Shown here: positions 32,413-43,450 of the stretch, one piece after another
Position numbering within the stretch: the stretch's first letter is position 1
Layout: each line of letters opens with the position of its first letter
Source: Scolanthus callimorphus
Lineage: Eukaryota > Cnidaria > Anthozoa > Actiniaria > Edwardsiidae
NCBI GenBank assembly: GCA_033964015.1
Contig: CM066916.1
Coordinates: 13,432,501 to 13,496,500, forward strand
Direction: 5' to 3'
Length of the DNA stretch: 64,000 bases
Made by a program: the position numbers and the translations under genes
The notes under the pieces: generated by a model
Told to the model about the DNA's origin: nothing
Seen by the model: only the letters and a program-made list of their open reading frames with translations
Databases searched by the model: none

Positions 32413-33325
32413 TATATAATACAATAAATAAAGGGATAATATTAATGGTAGATACAAAGATAATGAATATATAAAATACATAAATATAGAATAATAATAA
32501 TAATAATAATGAATAAATAAATAACTAAATAAAATTGAGTATGTCTTAAAAGTGTAAATCAAGTCTAAACAAATGTGTCTTAAGAAGACCTTGAAACTTG
32601 AAATGTTTATATGTTAGATGATAGTATGGCCTGTCGGAGTAAAGGTAAATGATTCTTTTGCCTCTAACTAAATTTTCCTTATTATTAATGCAAGGGAAAT
32701 TTAGTAGACAAAATAATACATTGCCTTTTACTTACTAAATTTCCCTGTTGGAGAGAGAAATTTAGTAAATACAATGATTATTTCGACTACTAAATTTCCC
32801 TTGCATTTATAAATGGTGAATTTAGCTAGTAAATAAACCGAGGCGATCTAAGCCCATGGAAATATATTGTTCGCAAAGAGCCTAAAAAGGAATACACAGT
32901 GCGTTAACTCTCGAAGCTTGAACTGATGCGATGGAAAGGAAACTCAATAAAATATGCATTAATGAAAAAGTTGCCATATTTGAGGTGAAGAAGAAGGTTT
33001 AAAATGAGATCACTTGTCACTGTTGTCAAGATACGAAAATTTAAACGAAAAATACCACCACGACATTTAAGGTGTTCTAACTATAATCCTCCCGACCCAT
33101 ACTTTATGGACGTCGTTGCCCTTGTTTATATGGCAGTCATCTTTCACTAAGTTTTTTATTCCAAATTTAAGACGTTTTCGACAAACATTTAGTTAAGCTT
33201 TTTATAGTTTATCCTCTACTTTCTATTCTTTGTTTGCTTTAGTTGATAAAAATATGTAGTATTGCTTTGTTTGGCTTTTGGACACCATTTCTATACCTGC
33301 CACAATTTATTTTTTAATTGCTTAC
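32413..33325. other. AT-rich repeats
   Basis: 32413-32530 is an ATA/AATA-rich low-complexity tract. 32640-32850 has alternating GGAAATTTAGTAGAC and CTACTAAATTTCCCTTG motifs that can fold back. The same set returns at 34085-34350. No gene. Confidence 0.55.
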
Positions 33326-33635
33326 CTCCAGGCTATAATGAGTGGTGGGGAATTGTCAACCCGCGAAGCGTTAGGGCTGAAACATATCAGTAGATAATAA
33401 ATCACATTTCAATCCTGCTCCTCCATTTGCTATGTTAAACGACAAGCATTCTCTTTCCCTCGTGCAGAACATGGAGCACTCATGGCATCCTTAACGACGA
33501 AAGACGCAAACTTGGTGCCATCAAAGCTTTGTTCCCTTGTTTGATAAAAGTTTCGGAAACTTTTGGTAATTCATCGGCAGAAATATGTAAAAGTAAATGT
33601 GAAAGACAGTAGGCTGTTGTCAAGAATAAAGCCAT
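33326..33635 (-). pseudogene. Signal-peptide/PAN exon, broken duplicate
   Basis: Aligns with 35876-36187 and begins with the same ATG (33635, MALFLTTAYCLS). It is 310 bp instead of 312 because single bases are missing after GCACCAAGTTT and in the ATGATGTGCTC region, so translation stops after SLRMP. The splice donor GTAAG at 33325-33321 is kept. Confidence 0.75.
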
Positions 33636-35875
33636 TCGCTCAAAATTCGGGAAAAATCTGCTATGCTTTCAGAACGATAACATGCTAGAAGGTGATTTTT
33701 ATAAAATGAGACAAATTAAGTTTAGGTTGTTATGTTAGAAATTTTTAGCAGCTAAAATTAAATAACTCATGAATAATGAACGAAAAAATGTCTTTGCACC
33801 GTGAATCACTTTACAAACATATGAATAGGGAGCGAGAGAACCGTAACAGTAAAAAGGGCTTAAATCCCCATTATTTTGCAGATTTCAAGAGAAGTGATTA
33901 ACACTAGTTGATATAACGAGCCGAAATAGTACGAACTCGAAATCGAGGAGAAATTAATTGTCAAAATAATTATATAAACTTTACGGTGACATGACCGAAC
34001 CCAAATATGCATCTCATCTACTACACCAACAGGTCTGAACACTAATTTAATCTCTGTGTGGGGAACTCTGAGTCAAAACATTTTTAGGGAAATTTAGTAG
34101 ACAAAAGAGTCATTTGTCTGTTTCTAAATTCTCCTGTCGGAGTAAAAGATAAAGCATTCTTATGTCTACTAAATGTTCCTTACTATTTATGCAAGGAAAA
34201 TTTAGTAGACAAAAGAATCATTTTTCTTTTACTTATTAAATCTCCCTGCTGGAGAGGGAAATAGGTAAAATACAAAGGATTTTTTTCGTCTACTAAAATT
34301 CCCTTGCAATAATAATGGGAAAATTATCTAGTAAATGTCCTTCGGAGAACAAAAAAAACCCCGAGGCGATCATGGTATCAAAGAACGTAAAAAGAATACA
34401 CGTTCGAACTGACGTGTCGGAAAGTTAAGTCACTAAAAAGCGTTTAATGAAATTAATGAAATAAAGTTTATTTATTATTTATTTAATAGCTTCACCAATT
34501 CACAAAATAATTTACAAAAATAAACAATAGCACGAAAAAAATACAAACAAATGATAACAAAACTTTGGTGAGGGTCGCACAACAGAGCGACAGTACTCCC
34601 AGCAGACAGTACTCCCAGCAAGTTTGGATAGAATTCATTGGGCCGATTTTATGTTATTCGAGAGGACTTTTTAAGGCTCCAAAATGTCAAAATTATTATG
34701 CCGCGAAGGTTTTCCTGTAAAAAAAATGGCTGATATTTGCGTAATTAGAAGATCCTTGCCGCCCGAATTATCTACAAACCAATGCAATATGTCAGCCAAA
34801 TTTCCCTTCTTTGAATCCTTTCGATTTTGTTTGGCATTGTTAAGTATCGACAAGTAAACTGCAAAAGTTGAGAAATTTTAGCCAGAATTCTAAATCTTGC
34901 GTTTTTCTCACCTGACAAAAATCCCATATGTTAATTCTTTTGCAACTTCCGTAAATTGTTTTGAATATATACCAAAGATAACACCAAAGTCTCGAGTTCA
35001 TTGAAGTATTTTAAGGCACCGAGAAAAAAAATCCAAACTTCATTACTCTTTCGGTTGCTTGTCCCGGTTTTTCATTGTACTTTGTTTTCGCCTGTTGTGC
35101 TTTCATGTCGGTTTTCCCTAAAGCGAGCCACATTCCAACAAGGAATCGACCACTGCTTCTACGGCTGGGGACTGTCTGGGAGTACTGTCTGCTACTCAGG
35201 GATTAGTGCGAGGGGTGTCATTTTAAAAGTTTAGGTCGAGCAACGCTTCTACTGGCCCCTAATAATAAACAAGGGTGTAGTTATTACGTTGCTATAGCAA
35301 CTCCGATCACAACAAAATACACATTACAATAAAGTTCAAACCCTCCAGGGTAAACATGTGAAAGCTCAGACCGGTACAAGTTTGTGTACTTGAACGGCAG
35401 GCAAACAAAGTTTGGTGGTCGAGAGCAGAAAAAATTGTAGGCAGCCTCCTTAAGTGCGCCCGTTTTGAGACTAAGAACAGAAAAATTAGAAACACATTAA
35501 ACACGGATATAAATATATATACTAAGCTAAGTAGTTATTCTAGTAACAACAGGAGTAACTAGTTGTCATATTTGAGGTGAAGAAATAGAGGTATCACTTG
35601 TTTTAAAATATACGACTGAATTTTCGCGAATTTATGCCATTTAAACGAAAAATACCACTATTACATAAGGTGTTCTGGAACTGTAGTCCTCCCGGCCCAG
35701 ATTATATGGACGTCGTTGCCCTTGATATATAGCAGTCATCTTTCTTAAGTTTCTTCCAAATTTAAGGCCTATCGTTTTCGACAAAATTTTAGTTTATCCT
35801 CTACTTGTTTCTTTGCTTTAGTTGATAAAAACATGTATTGCTTTTGCTTGGCTTTTGGACAAATTGAGTGCTTAC
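33636..35875. other. No gene seen
   Basis: Contains the second set of TAAATTTCCC palindromes (34085-34350), an ATTTATTTATT tract near 34465, and a CAGTACTCCCAGCAG repeat pair at 34590-34620 whose inverse is at 35173-35195. This suggests a small inserted element between them. The short frames are not recognisable. Confidence 0.4.
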
Positions 35876-36187
35876 CTCCAGGCTATAATGAGTGGTAGTA
35901 GAATTGCCAACCAGCAAAGAGTTGGGACTGAACATATAAGTAGATAATAAGTCACATTTCAATCCTGCTCCTCCATTTGCTATGTTAAACGACAAGCATT
36001 CTCTTTCCCTCGTGCAAAACATAGAGCACATCATTGCATCCTTAACGACGAAAGACGCAAAACTTGGTGCCACCAAGGCTTTGTTTTCTTGTTTGATAAA
36101 AGTTTTGGAAACTTTTGGTAATTCGTCGGCAGAAATGTGAAATATGAAACGTGAAAGGCAGTAGGCTGTTGTTAACAATAAAGCCAT
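35876..36187 (-). CDS. Secreted PAN/apple-domain protein, first exon
   Basis: ATG 36187 begins MALLLTTAYCLSRFIFHISA, a signal-peptide-like hydrophobic start. It is followed by a PAN/apple core with CSMFCTRERECLSFNI and a CDLLSTYMF segment (paired cysteines). The exon ends GGAG at 35876 before a good donor (GTAAGC), after 104 codons in phase 0. PAN modules bind protein or carbohydrate outside the cell. In anthozoans such a first exon often precedes EGF and CNTNAP/fibrinogen-type modules like that at 152-755. The next exon was not found. Confidence 0.7.
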
Positions 36188-36240
36188 TCGCTCAAAATTC
36201 GGGAAAAAAAACTGCGATGCTTTCCGAACGATATGTTAGC

Positions 36241-37587
36241 AGGTGCTGTTATGAAGTGAGACAAGTTTGATTTTAGGTTCTCTTCAGCAATTCGGAAATA
36301 GCAGCTGAAATGAAATTAAATCAAGTGCCGCGGAACTCATGAATAACGCATGACAGAAATGCATCGTGAATCACTTTACAAAGCTTGATTTCGACCCAAG
36401 GCGGGAGGACGGGACAAGGCTCTGACATGCGGGAGTCTCCAGCAAAATACAAGCACAAGCCGAGAGGGGTGGTGAATAGGTTTTCGGATCGGCGGATTTG
36501 GGCCTAAATAGCACACGGATTACGGATTTTAAGAAAAAATTCGAGCGGATTTTTCGGATTCTTAAAACGTACCGGATCACGGATCTATTGAAAACTCGAC
36601 TTCGGGTTCTGATAATCGCAACTGCGGATTGTGTCGATTGTTGTCTGTAGGGCCTGTAGACAAATAGCCCTGGATGTTCGAATTTGTAGGCCGTTAATAT
36701 GTTTTCGCATTTCACATCCTTAATTTCGCATAATATAAAAAATACCCTCACGCCGTTTATAGAACAAGTGTATCTTGACGAGGAAAAATAAACTCTCCCA
36801 AAAATGCCCTGCAGTGATAGGCGTTCCGGGCAGTCACTATGATCGAAAGAAGACTCCTTAGGTTAGCGTGAGTTCGACGTTACAAGCATTGAAATTCGTC
36901 ATTTGGGCCGCACTTCATGCACATGAATAATAATAATAATTTCGTCATAAATAATTTGCGGCGCGCAATAACATAAAATACAGGCTCAGGAGCCCATCAA
37001 TAGGAGCTTTCATACATAGTTGTGCTAGCGTATTTCCTGGGCTCCTGAAAGGCTTTGTTTACTATACACAAAAAAACGGAATGTTTATCTACCCTTTCTC
37101 CGAGGCTTGATGAAATGCGTTTATCAAAATGTGGGCGCGCTTCGCGCGCAAGGAAAGAAAAATGTAACCCCCTCTTTCTGTAAAATCTCTTCTTCTAGGC
37201 GTCAAATAGAGGACGGGGGATCACGAAAACTTTTAATAGTTCAACTGTTTTGTTAGCTCGATGGGGCAGAATTGATATACGCTTAGGGACATTCTCTAGC
37301 TCATTAACTCGGAATCTATTAAACATTCATGAGTTGTTTTAGAGGCACCTGATTGGCGGTTAGTTAACGACTCCCTTGACGTTCACTGAAACGTAACGTC
37401 GCACAAACTTCGGATATGTGCGAACAATCTCCGAAAACTATCTTATCCCTCGGAAACTCAGTCAAGAGGAAATGATTGACAGGATTCATTTGCGATGATT
37501 GACAGGACTTGTTTTCGAAAGACGATAGCTATGAGCCTGAGTCTTGAATTAGCCCAGGAAAGCTGTGTACAATGCTTCCAAGCTTTC
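36241..37587. other. Unique and repeat-derived sequence, no gene
   Basis: 36450-36620 has degenerate CGGATT repeats. 36770-37260 is an inverted copy of the family A core, with CCCAAAAATGCCC, GGTTAGCGTGAGTTCGACG, a CAGGAGCCCA/TGGGCTCCTG pair (36987-37048) and the GCGCGCTTCGCGCGC hairpin (37135-37149). It lacks family A ends. Confidence 0.5.
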
Positions 37588-37590
37588 TTA

Positions 37591-39450
37591 GGGACGTGTC
37601 ATTATTTAGCGGGGGGGGGGGGGGGGGGGGGGAGGGCTCCTATTTTGTGGGAGGGTCCTAATTTTTTTCGCGTGCCTAAAGGGAGGGTCCAAATTTTTTT
37701 CACTCCTGTTTAGGGGAGGGTCATGATTTTTTTCAGCAACATTTGGACGATAAAGAGGGTAAAACAGATGCCGATAGCGGTTATTTCAGCAACTTCTCTA
37801 TAAATATTTCGGCGCGCTTCGCGCGCATAAAGAAGGAAATGTAGTATAATGTTTCTGTAACGAAAACACTACCCTCACGCTATTTACAACAACGAGGAAA
37901 ACCAAAATCTCCCAAAAATGCCCGTAATGATAGACCTGGGCGCAGTCACTATATGTATGAATAAGACCCCATAGGTAAGCGTGAGTTCGACTGTCACGTA
38001 GTGCCCTCCGTAAATTAATCCTATTATCATAGTGGTTATAATTAGGTTATCATAAGGAATAATACAGTAATGATAATTAGAAACTCTATTGTTTCTAGAA
38101 AGCAATTAAAAATCATAACAATAAGTTAGTAATTTCATCACAGTAGTTTACATCTTTATTGCATTTAGCACCTTGTAATAGGGCAATCAGACTTATGTAA
38201 TCTAGCTTCTTTTCAATCTCGGAACAATTAATGTCACAAGTTTTGAACGTAAAATTGTATAAATACGCGCAGAAAAATGTTGAAGGAGAGTTGAGTTGGA
38301 AGCGGCACGTACGGTTCGTAGTTGAAGTGTTTGGCCGAGGGCCGGGAGAGTTCTCCGTTATATTTTGCAGATTTGGCACGCTCACAGCTGGGAATCACCA
38401 GTTGGGATTCACGATAGTCAGAGGTGGATTAAAGTGTTAATTGGAAACTGCTAGTTGAAGGAGAGGAGAAGAGAGGTAAACAAAGAATCAAGTCGTGTGC
38501 ACAAGGGAAAGGAGCTGAACGAAAACAGAAATTTGGCGTGTAAAGTTGGAGTTGGAGTTATTGGAGTTGGAGTTTTATGGAGAGACACATTTACGGAGAT
38601 TGGATTGTTTTTTTGTTGCAAGTTACGGGATTGTTTTACGAACGCTTGAATGGAAGGACATATATATAGTAAGGTAACAAAGAGAATTTGTATGAACTGA
38701 AATATAAAGGAATGTAAATCAACCAATTATGCTAGGACATTGAAAGTTTGCAACGGAACGTTATATGAAGTATTTATTAGTATTTATTTAGTTATTAGTT
38801 ATTGGCCATAAGCCATCATTAGTATTATTAGTAATTATATTATTGCTATTGTAGTATTTAGAATTAAAATTAAACTAATTGTTATTCTTAGTATCGGGTC
38901 TTTACTGGAAGGGGAACACGTCAGTGCGCGGACACAGGGGGCCCACATTTTCCTGTGACACGGAACGTCACATCGACGTTACAAGCATAAATTCGTAGAA
39001 ATAGAAATTCTGAGGCTTGATGAAATGCTTCGCGCGTGTATTCAGTAGTAGGTCAAATAGGGGACGGGAGAGGCGGGATCCCGTTAATCATTGCACTTAT
39101 AGAGGGAGGATTACTGCATTTTTACCGTGTATTACCCAAATGCCTCTCACGTAAATATTCGAGGCGTTAAATAATGACCGAGGTTCCTTAGCTTTGACAG
39201 AAGTAGAAAAGCGTATTTCTGTTATTAAGAAGAATGAAAGAGACGTTGCATCACTTGAACAAGGGTCTATCTGACAGGTTTTTCAGAAAATATAAATTAC
39301 ATGGGGAGGGTCCGAATTTTTTTTTACCTTCTACTGGGGGAGGGTCCCATTTTTTTTGTTAGGTTCAAGGGGAGGGTCTTAATTTCTTTAGCCTTGTTTG
39401 AGAAAAATGGGAGCCCTCCCCCCCCCCCCCGGTAAATAATGACACGTCCC
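37591..39450. mobile_element. PIF/Harbinger-type element, family A copy 3
   Basis: Ends GGGACGTGTCATTATTTA and inverse, flanked by TTA (37588-37590, 39451-39453). A 22-G run follows the left end and a C run precedes the right end. The core is oriented opposite to copies 1 and 2. It carries a 981-bp solo LTR, without which it would be about 0.88 kb. Confidence 0.88.
37992..38972. mobile_element. Solo LTR (981 bp) with TCGAC duplication
   Basis: Starts TGTCACGTAG and ends AACGTCACA, the TG...CA termini of LTRs, flanked by TCGAC on both sides (37987-37991, 38973-38977). The uninterrupted host sequence GTGAGTTCGACGTTACAAGC is present at about 36867-36886 in a related repeat, confirming the site. 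It contains a TATATATA near 38662 and ATTAGTATTATTAG-rich sequence. No internal region remains, so it arose by LTR-LTR recombination. Confidence 0.88.
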
Positions 39451-39459
39451 TTATCAAGT

Positions 39460-40640
39460 CAAAAATTTTACAACTGTTCAACGCTGACAAATATAAGTAT
39501 TTGTAATATAAGGATTTGTAATATAAGGATTTGTAATTTATAACTTTCGTTGATGCGAGTGTGATGTTCTTTTGCAAAATGGCGCTTAAAGTTGCCTGAA
39601 TAAGCGAGTGAAACGTCGCCATGTTGTTAGCGTTCAATCGTTATTTGATACCAAACCAAAGCTTGTAATGTATAAGGATTTGTAATTTATAACTTCGCTG
39701 ATGCGATTGTTAATGTTCTTTTGCAACACGGCGCTAAAGGAGCCTGAATAAGACTGATTAGTCGAGAGTAAAACGCCGCCATGTTGTTTTGCTTCAATGG
39801 TTCCTGCCCGGGTTTCTGTCAAATTACACGAAGTATTTGATACCAAACCAAAGCTTGTAATGTAAGGATTTGTAATTTATAACTTTCGCTGATGCGAGTG
39901 TTAATGTTCTTTTGCAAAACGGTGCCGAAAGTAGCCTGAATAAGAGAGTGAAACGCCGCCATGTTGTTTAGCTTTCAATGGTACCAGCTCGTGTTTCTGT
40001 CAAATTTACACGAAAGTTTGATACCAAACCAAAGCTTGTAATGTTAGGATTTGTAGTTTATAACTTTCGCTGATACGAGTGTTAATGTTCTTTCCAAAAC
40101 GGCGCTAAAAGAAGCCTTCTTGGTTCCTGTCGCTTGTTAAGAATTCGTGTTCGTATATTTCTATAGCCTGCGCGAAACCCGTGAAAACCTACAGAGGTGA
40201 CAGATTTAAAAGTTAAAAGTTAAGCTACATGAAGCAATCGCCATTGTTGTTAAGGCTACAAAGCTTTGCACTTTTAACTTGAACTTTTCCAATGCGCATA
40301 GTCTTGGAAATACCAAGTATTTCATATCAAAATCAAGCTTATTTCATAAGGATTTGTATTTTATAACTTTCGCTGATGCGAGTATTTACGCATTCTTGAA
40401 AACGGCGCGGGTTTCGGGGCAAAGTTAAACAACATGAAGCATCGCCATTGTTGTTAAGGCTACAAGCTTTGCACTTTTAACTTGAACTTTTCCAATGCGC
40501 ATAGTCTTGGAAATACCAAGTATTTCATATCAAAATCAAGCTTGTTTCTTAAGGATTTGTATTTTATAACTTTCGCTGATGCGATAGTATCAGCAATGAG
40601 TTTGAAAACAGCGCCGAAGAACGAAGAATGGACTGGCATT
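39460..40640. repeat. Tandem repeats of about 180-210 bp
   Basis: Units restart at AAGGATTTGTAATTTATAAC near 39520, 39675, 39865 and 40045, each with GCTGATGCGAGTGT, TTCTTTTGCAAAA and GCCGCCATGTTGTT. A second unit type (GAAGCATCGCCATTGTTG...) occurs twice near 40220 and 40435, each running into the same TTTATAACTTTCGCTGATGC segment. No coding content. Confidence 0.75.
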
Positions 40641-40728
40641 TAAGCTTTGCTCGTGAAGCCTATGGTTTCAGTTATTTTAAGGCTAACGCTTTCAAAAATT
40701 GCCGATCGGTGAGCCTTTAATAAATGAC

Positions 40729-41131
40729 GACCGGTTAGCGCAGTGGTAGAGCGCCGGGCTTATGTTCGGGAGGTTGGGAGTTCAAACCTGGCCGGGCCAA
40801 CACTCAGGGTCTTTTTCTAATAATTGAGGAGAAGGTGCTGCCTTTGCTCTAACATCTGCAAATGGTTAGACCTTCGCGTCTTCTCGGATAAGGACGTTAA
40901 ACCGTAGGCCCCGTCTCTCACATACACTACACTAACCGGAACCAGAGGGACGTTAAAGAACCACTAGGACCGTCGGAAGTTGCCCAACCTCAGTGTCACA
41001 GAACTCACAATACTAACACACACTCATGTTTATAAAGCTGGTTCTTATAGGATGAGTTATCCATTAATGTAAAGCGCTTTGAGCCGCGAGGATAAAGCGC
41101 TATATAAGCACGTTATTATTATTATTATTAT
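40729..41131 (+). mobile_element. tRNA-derived SINE
   Basis: The head resembles a tRNA, with an A box TAGCGCAGTGGT (40735-40746) and a B box GAGTTCAAACC (40779-40789). The body contains AAATGGTTAGACCTTCGCG, GGCCCCGTCTCTCACA and GGGACGTTAAAGAACC. The tail TAAAGCGCTATATAAGC is followed by an ATT repeat. This is a widespread invertebrate SINE layout, transcribed by Pol III and mobilised by a LINE. Confidence 0.8.
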
Positions 41132-41300
41132 TATGATGTTTTAGTTGATAAAATATTCTCATAATTCGAGAATAAAAAATAACGCAGACTGCTAGCAAAC
41201 GAAAGCCACGCTTATTATTTACAATACAATATTCGAAAAATCCCGCCTAGCTTCAACGTTGATCCAGGAAAATTTCCCTGATGGGTTGTAACTGATAATT

Positions 41301-41620
41301 ATGTACAAGATACAAAATGGCCTGGTGGATCTAGGAAATAACATCGTCCAGCCCCTTCATCGCAAGTCACGCCACTTTAACTGTCTGGCACTTCTCATTC
41401 CACCTTCACGCACGGACTATCATAAATATTCATTCGTCCCCAGGACAACGCGTGACTGGAACTTTCTGCCGGACACAGTGGTGATGGCCCCCAGCCCTGC
41501 ACTCGCGTCGAATTTTAATTTTTCACACCAGCACAGCACAGCACAGCACACGCCCACAAGAATCTTCCGCACAGAAGGAGGTGGGCTCATAAGGAAGAAG
41601 AAGAAGAAGAAGAAATCGAG
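41301..41620 (+). pseudogene. 3' fragment of a LINE reverse-transcriptase ORF
   Basis: MYKIQNGLVDLGNNIVQPL, SRTDYHKYSFVPRTTRDWN and LP match the extreme C-terminus of L2/CR1-like LINE ORF2 proteins. The fragment ends in an AAG microsatellite (about 41598-41615), taken as the LINE 3' tail. It lacks all catalytic motifs, so it is a short 5'-truncated insertion. Confidence 0.75.
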
Positions 41621-43450
41621 TGAAAGAGGAGGAGCTAATTTCCAGCTTGAGAGTGGGAAGGCTTAGCTTAAAAAGCAGGGTTTCCTTGGGAGAATAGAAA
41701 GAGCTCAACTCGGGTACCTCGATATGCATACCACTTACGTCGGAATGAATATAAATTAGGGAATTAGCTCATTACTGAAAAACAAACTCCCCGTACAGGC
41801 GGGATATAAATATCAATCATATTTTTTAACTATAGTTAGTGAATAAAGATCAAAATAGAGCCTTTTCCGCTGCTACTTTTTTTAAAGTCTATAGAAAGTT
41901 TAGCAGAAAAGCCATTCTAAGTTTTAACACGACCATTTCCCCAACAAAATGACTCTCAAAATACCCCAAGTTCGAATGCCATTTACAGGCCCAATTCACA
42001 TCGGTCATAAAGCGCGCGGAAATCGGCACCGTCCGCATGCCCTTGTAGCCAGCGGTCGCGCGCGTGAATGTACACTTTGTTATTCAAAATGGCGGATCGA
42101 TTGTCGAACTCTTTGTGGGTTTTGTTATAAAATTGCCGACAGCCCACTAGCTACATTTGTAAATAGAACTGCTAAGAATTCTAAGTGGCATTGCTTTCAG
42201 ATTGTTCGGAATAGGTTGTAAGCGCGAGAAACTATGACGTCAGGAACAAACTAGAGAGGAATGACCTCTCAACCAAAACAAACACGGAGCCGCGGTCTCG
42301 GTGTCAGTCCAGGTTCAGGAAACATTTCCTTCAGTAAGTTCAAGGTGTCCATAGTCAAAGCCTTAAGTTGTTTCACTAAGTCAAAAGCCACGGTATAGAC
42401 GTTAATAAAACGCTTTCGTTGCGGCCCTGTTGTGAGAAACACGATTGGACTTTAAGACCATTGAATCAGCGCTTACAAAACGCGAACGTTTTGCATATGT
42501 TAAGCAGACGCAGCATTTCCAGGCGAGTCTCTTTAGAAACCTTTACTATTAATAATAGACAGGTTATATCCGATAAGATGACTCAAAGGTTTGAGCTGCA
42601 CGGCTTTGGTTGCTAGAAGTTCATATGCTCGCATTTTTAGATTGGATCTTATGGACAAAACATATCAAATGTAGTGTGCGTGGAAGATCCATAGTAAGAG
42701 GCGAGTCCGTTGGCGGTTTTCCTGAAAACCGCTCTTAGATAGCTAAAGTATTTGGAAGACCGGTTTCGGTATCCTGAAAAGGGTACCTTCGTCAGTTCCG
42801 TATAGCTAAGTCTGAGATCGTCGGTGCGCTCGTATTCACAAGCAGTAGGGGACAATCTCGCTAGTCGGAAACGAACAACAGCATATATATGCAAGTCGAA
42901 AGCAATTCATTGCGCATGAGCGACTTAGAAGTTACTGGCAGCTGATTGGTTTATCCAATCAGAACACACAACAAAGAGCTATTGTTAGTTCCCGCGTCTT
43001 GTCATTGTGATGTTTCACAAAATGCAAATAGACGGAGAGATTTAGTTGCTCAAATGTGTGAAAATTTTGCCAGTAGACGTTGAATTCTGTTTAACAGTTC
43101 TATTATTGGCAAAAGGTGGACTGGTAAAAAAAGCCCGGTTGCCTGGCTCAAATGTAGGTTTACGAATAGCGTTAGGGTTACAGGGGCTAGTGGAGTTTAA
43201 GACCGAAGTCTAAGTCAAGTACATGTTATAAATATTGCCGACAGCCCACTAGCTACATTTGTAAATAGAACTGCTAAGAATTCTAAGTGGCATTGCTTTC
43301 AGATTGTTCGGAATAGGTTGTAAGCGCGTTTTAAAGTCTATAGAAAGTTTAGCAGAAAAGCCATTCTAAGTTTTAACACGACCATTTCCCCCACAAAATG
43401 ACTCTCAAAATACCCCAAGTTCGAATGCCATTTACAGGCCCAATTAAGAT
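41621..43450. repeat. Region with a circularly permuted duplication
   Basis: Segment X (41881-41996, TTAGCAGAAAAGCCATTC ... TTTACAGGCCCAATT) precedes segment Y (42131-42228, GCCGACAGCCCACTAGC ... GGTTGTAAGCGCG). At 43231-43446 the two recur in the order Y then X, directly joined. Otherwise no gene. An AAAATGGCGGATCG promoter-like motif lies at 42087. Confidence 0.65.

Larger units (their letters stand above)
32640..36240. repeat. Direct duplication of a roughly 1-kb block (32640-33690 and 34085-36240)
   Basis: The order palindromic TAAATTTCCC repeats - CCGAGGCGATC - GACGTCGTTGCCCTTG - PAN exon - ATTCGCTCAAAATTCGGG occurs twice. In the second copy about 1.1 kb (34440-35560) separates the first and last parts. 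Divergence is moderate, with many small indels. Confidence 0.75.

Noticed and set aside
40729..40800. Functional tRNA gene
   Set aside because: A and B boxes are present, but the arms do not pair and a SINE body follows; it is a SINE head.
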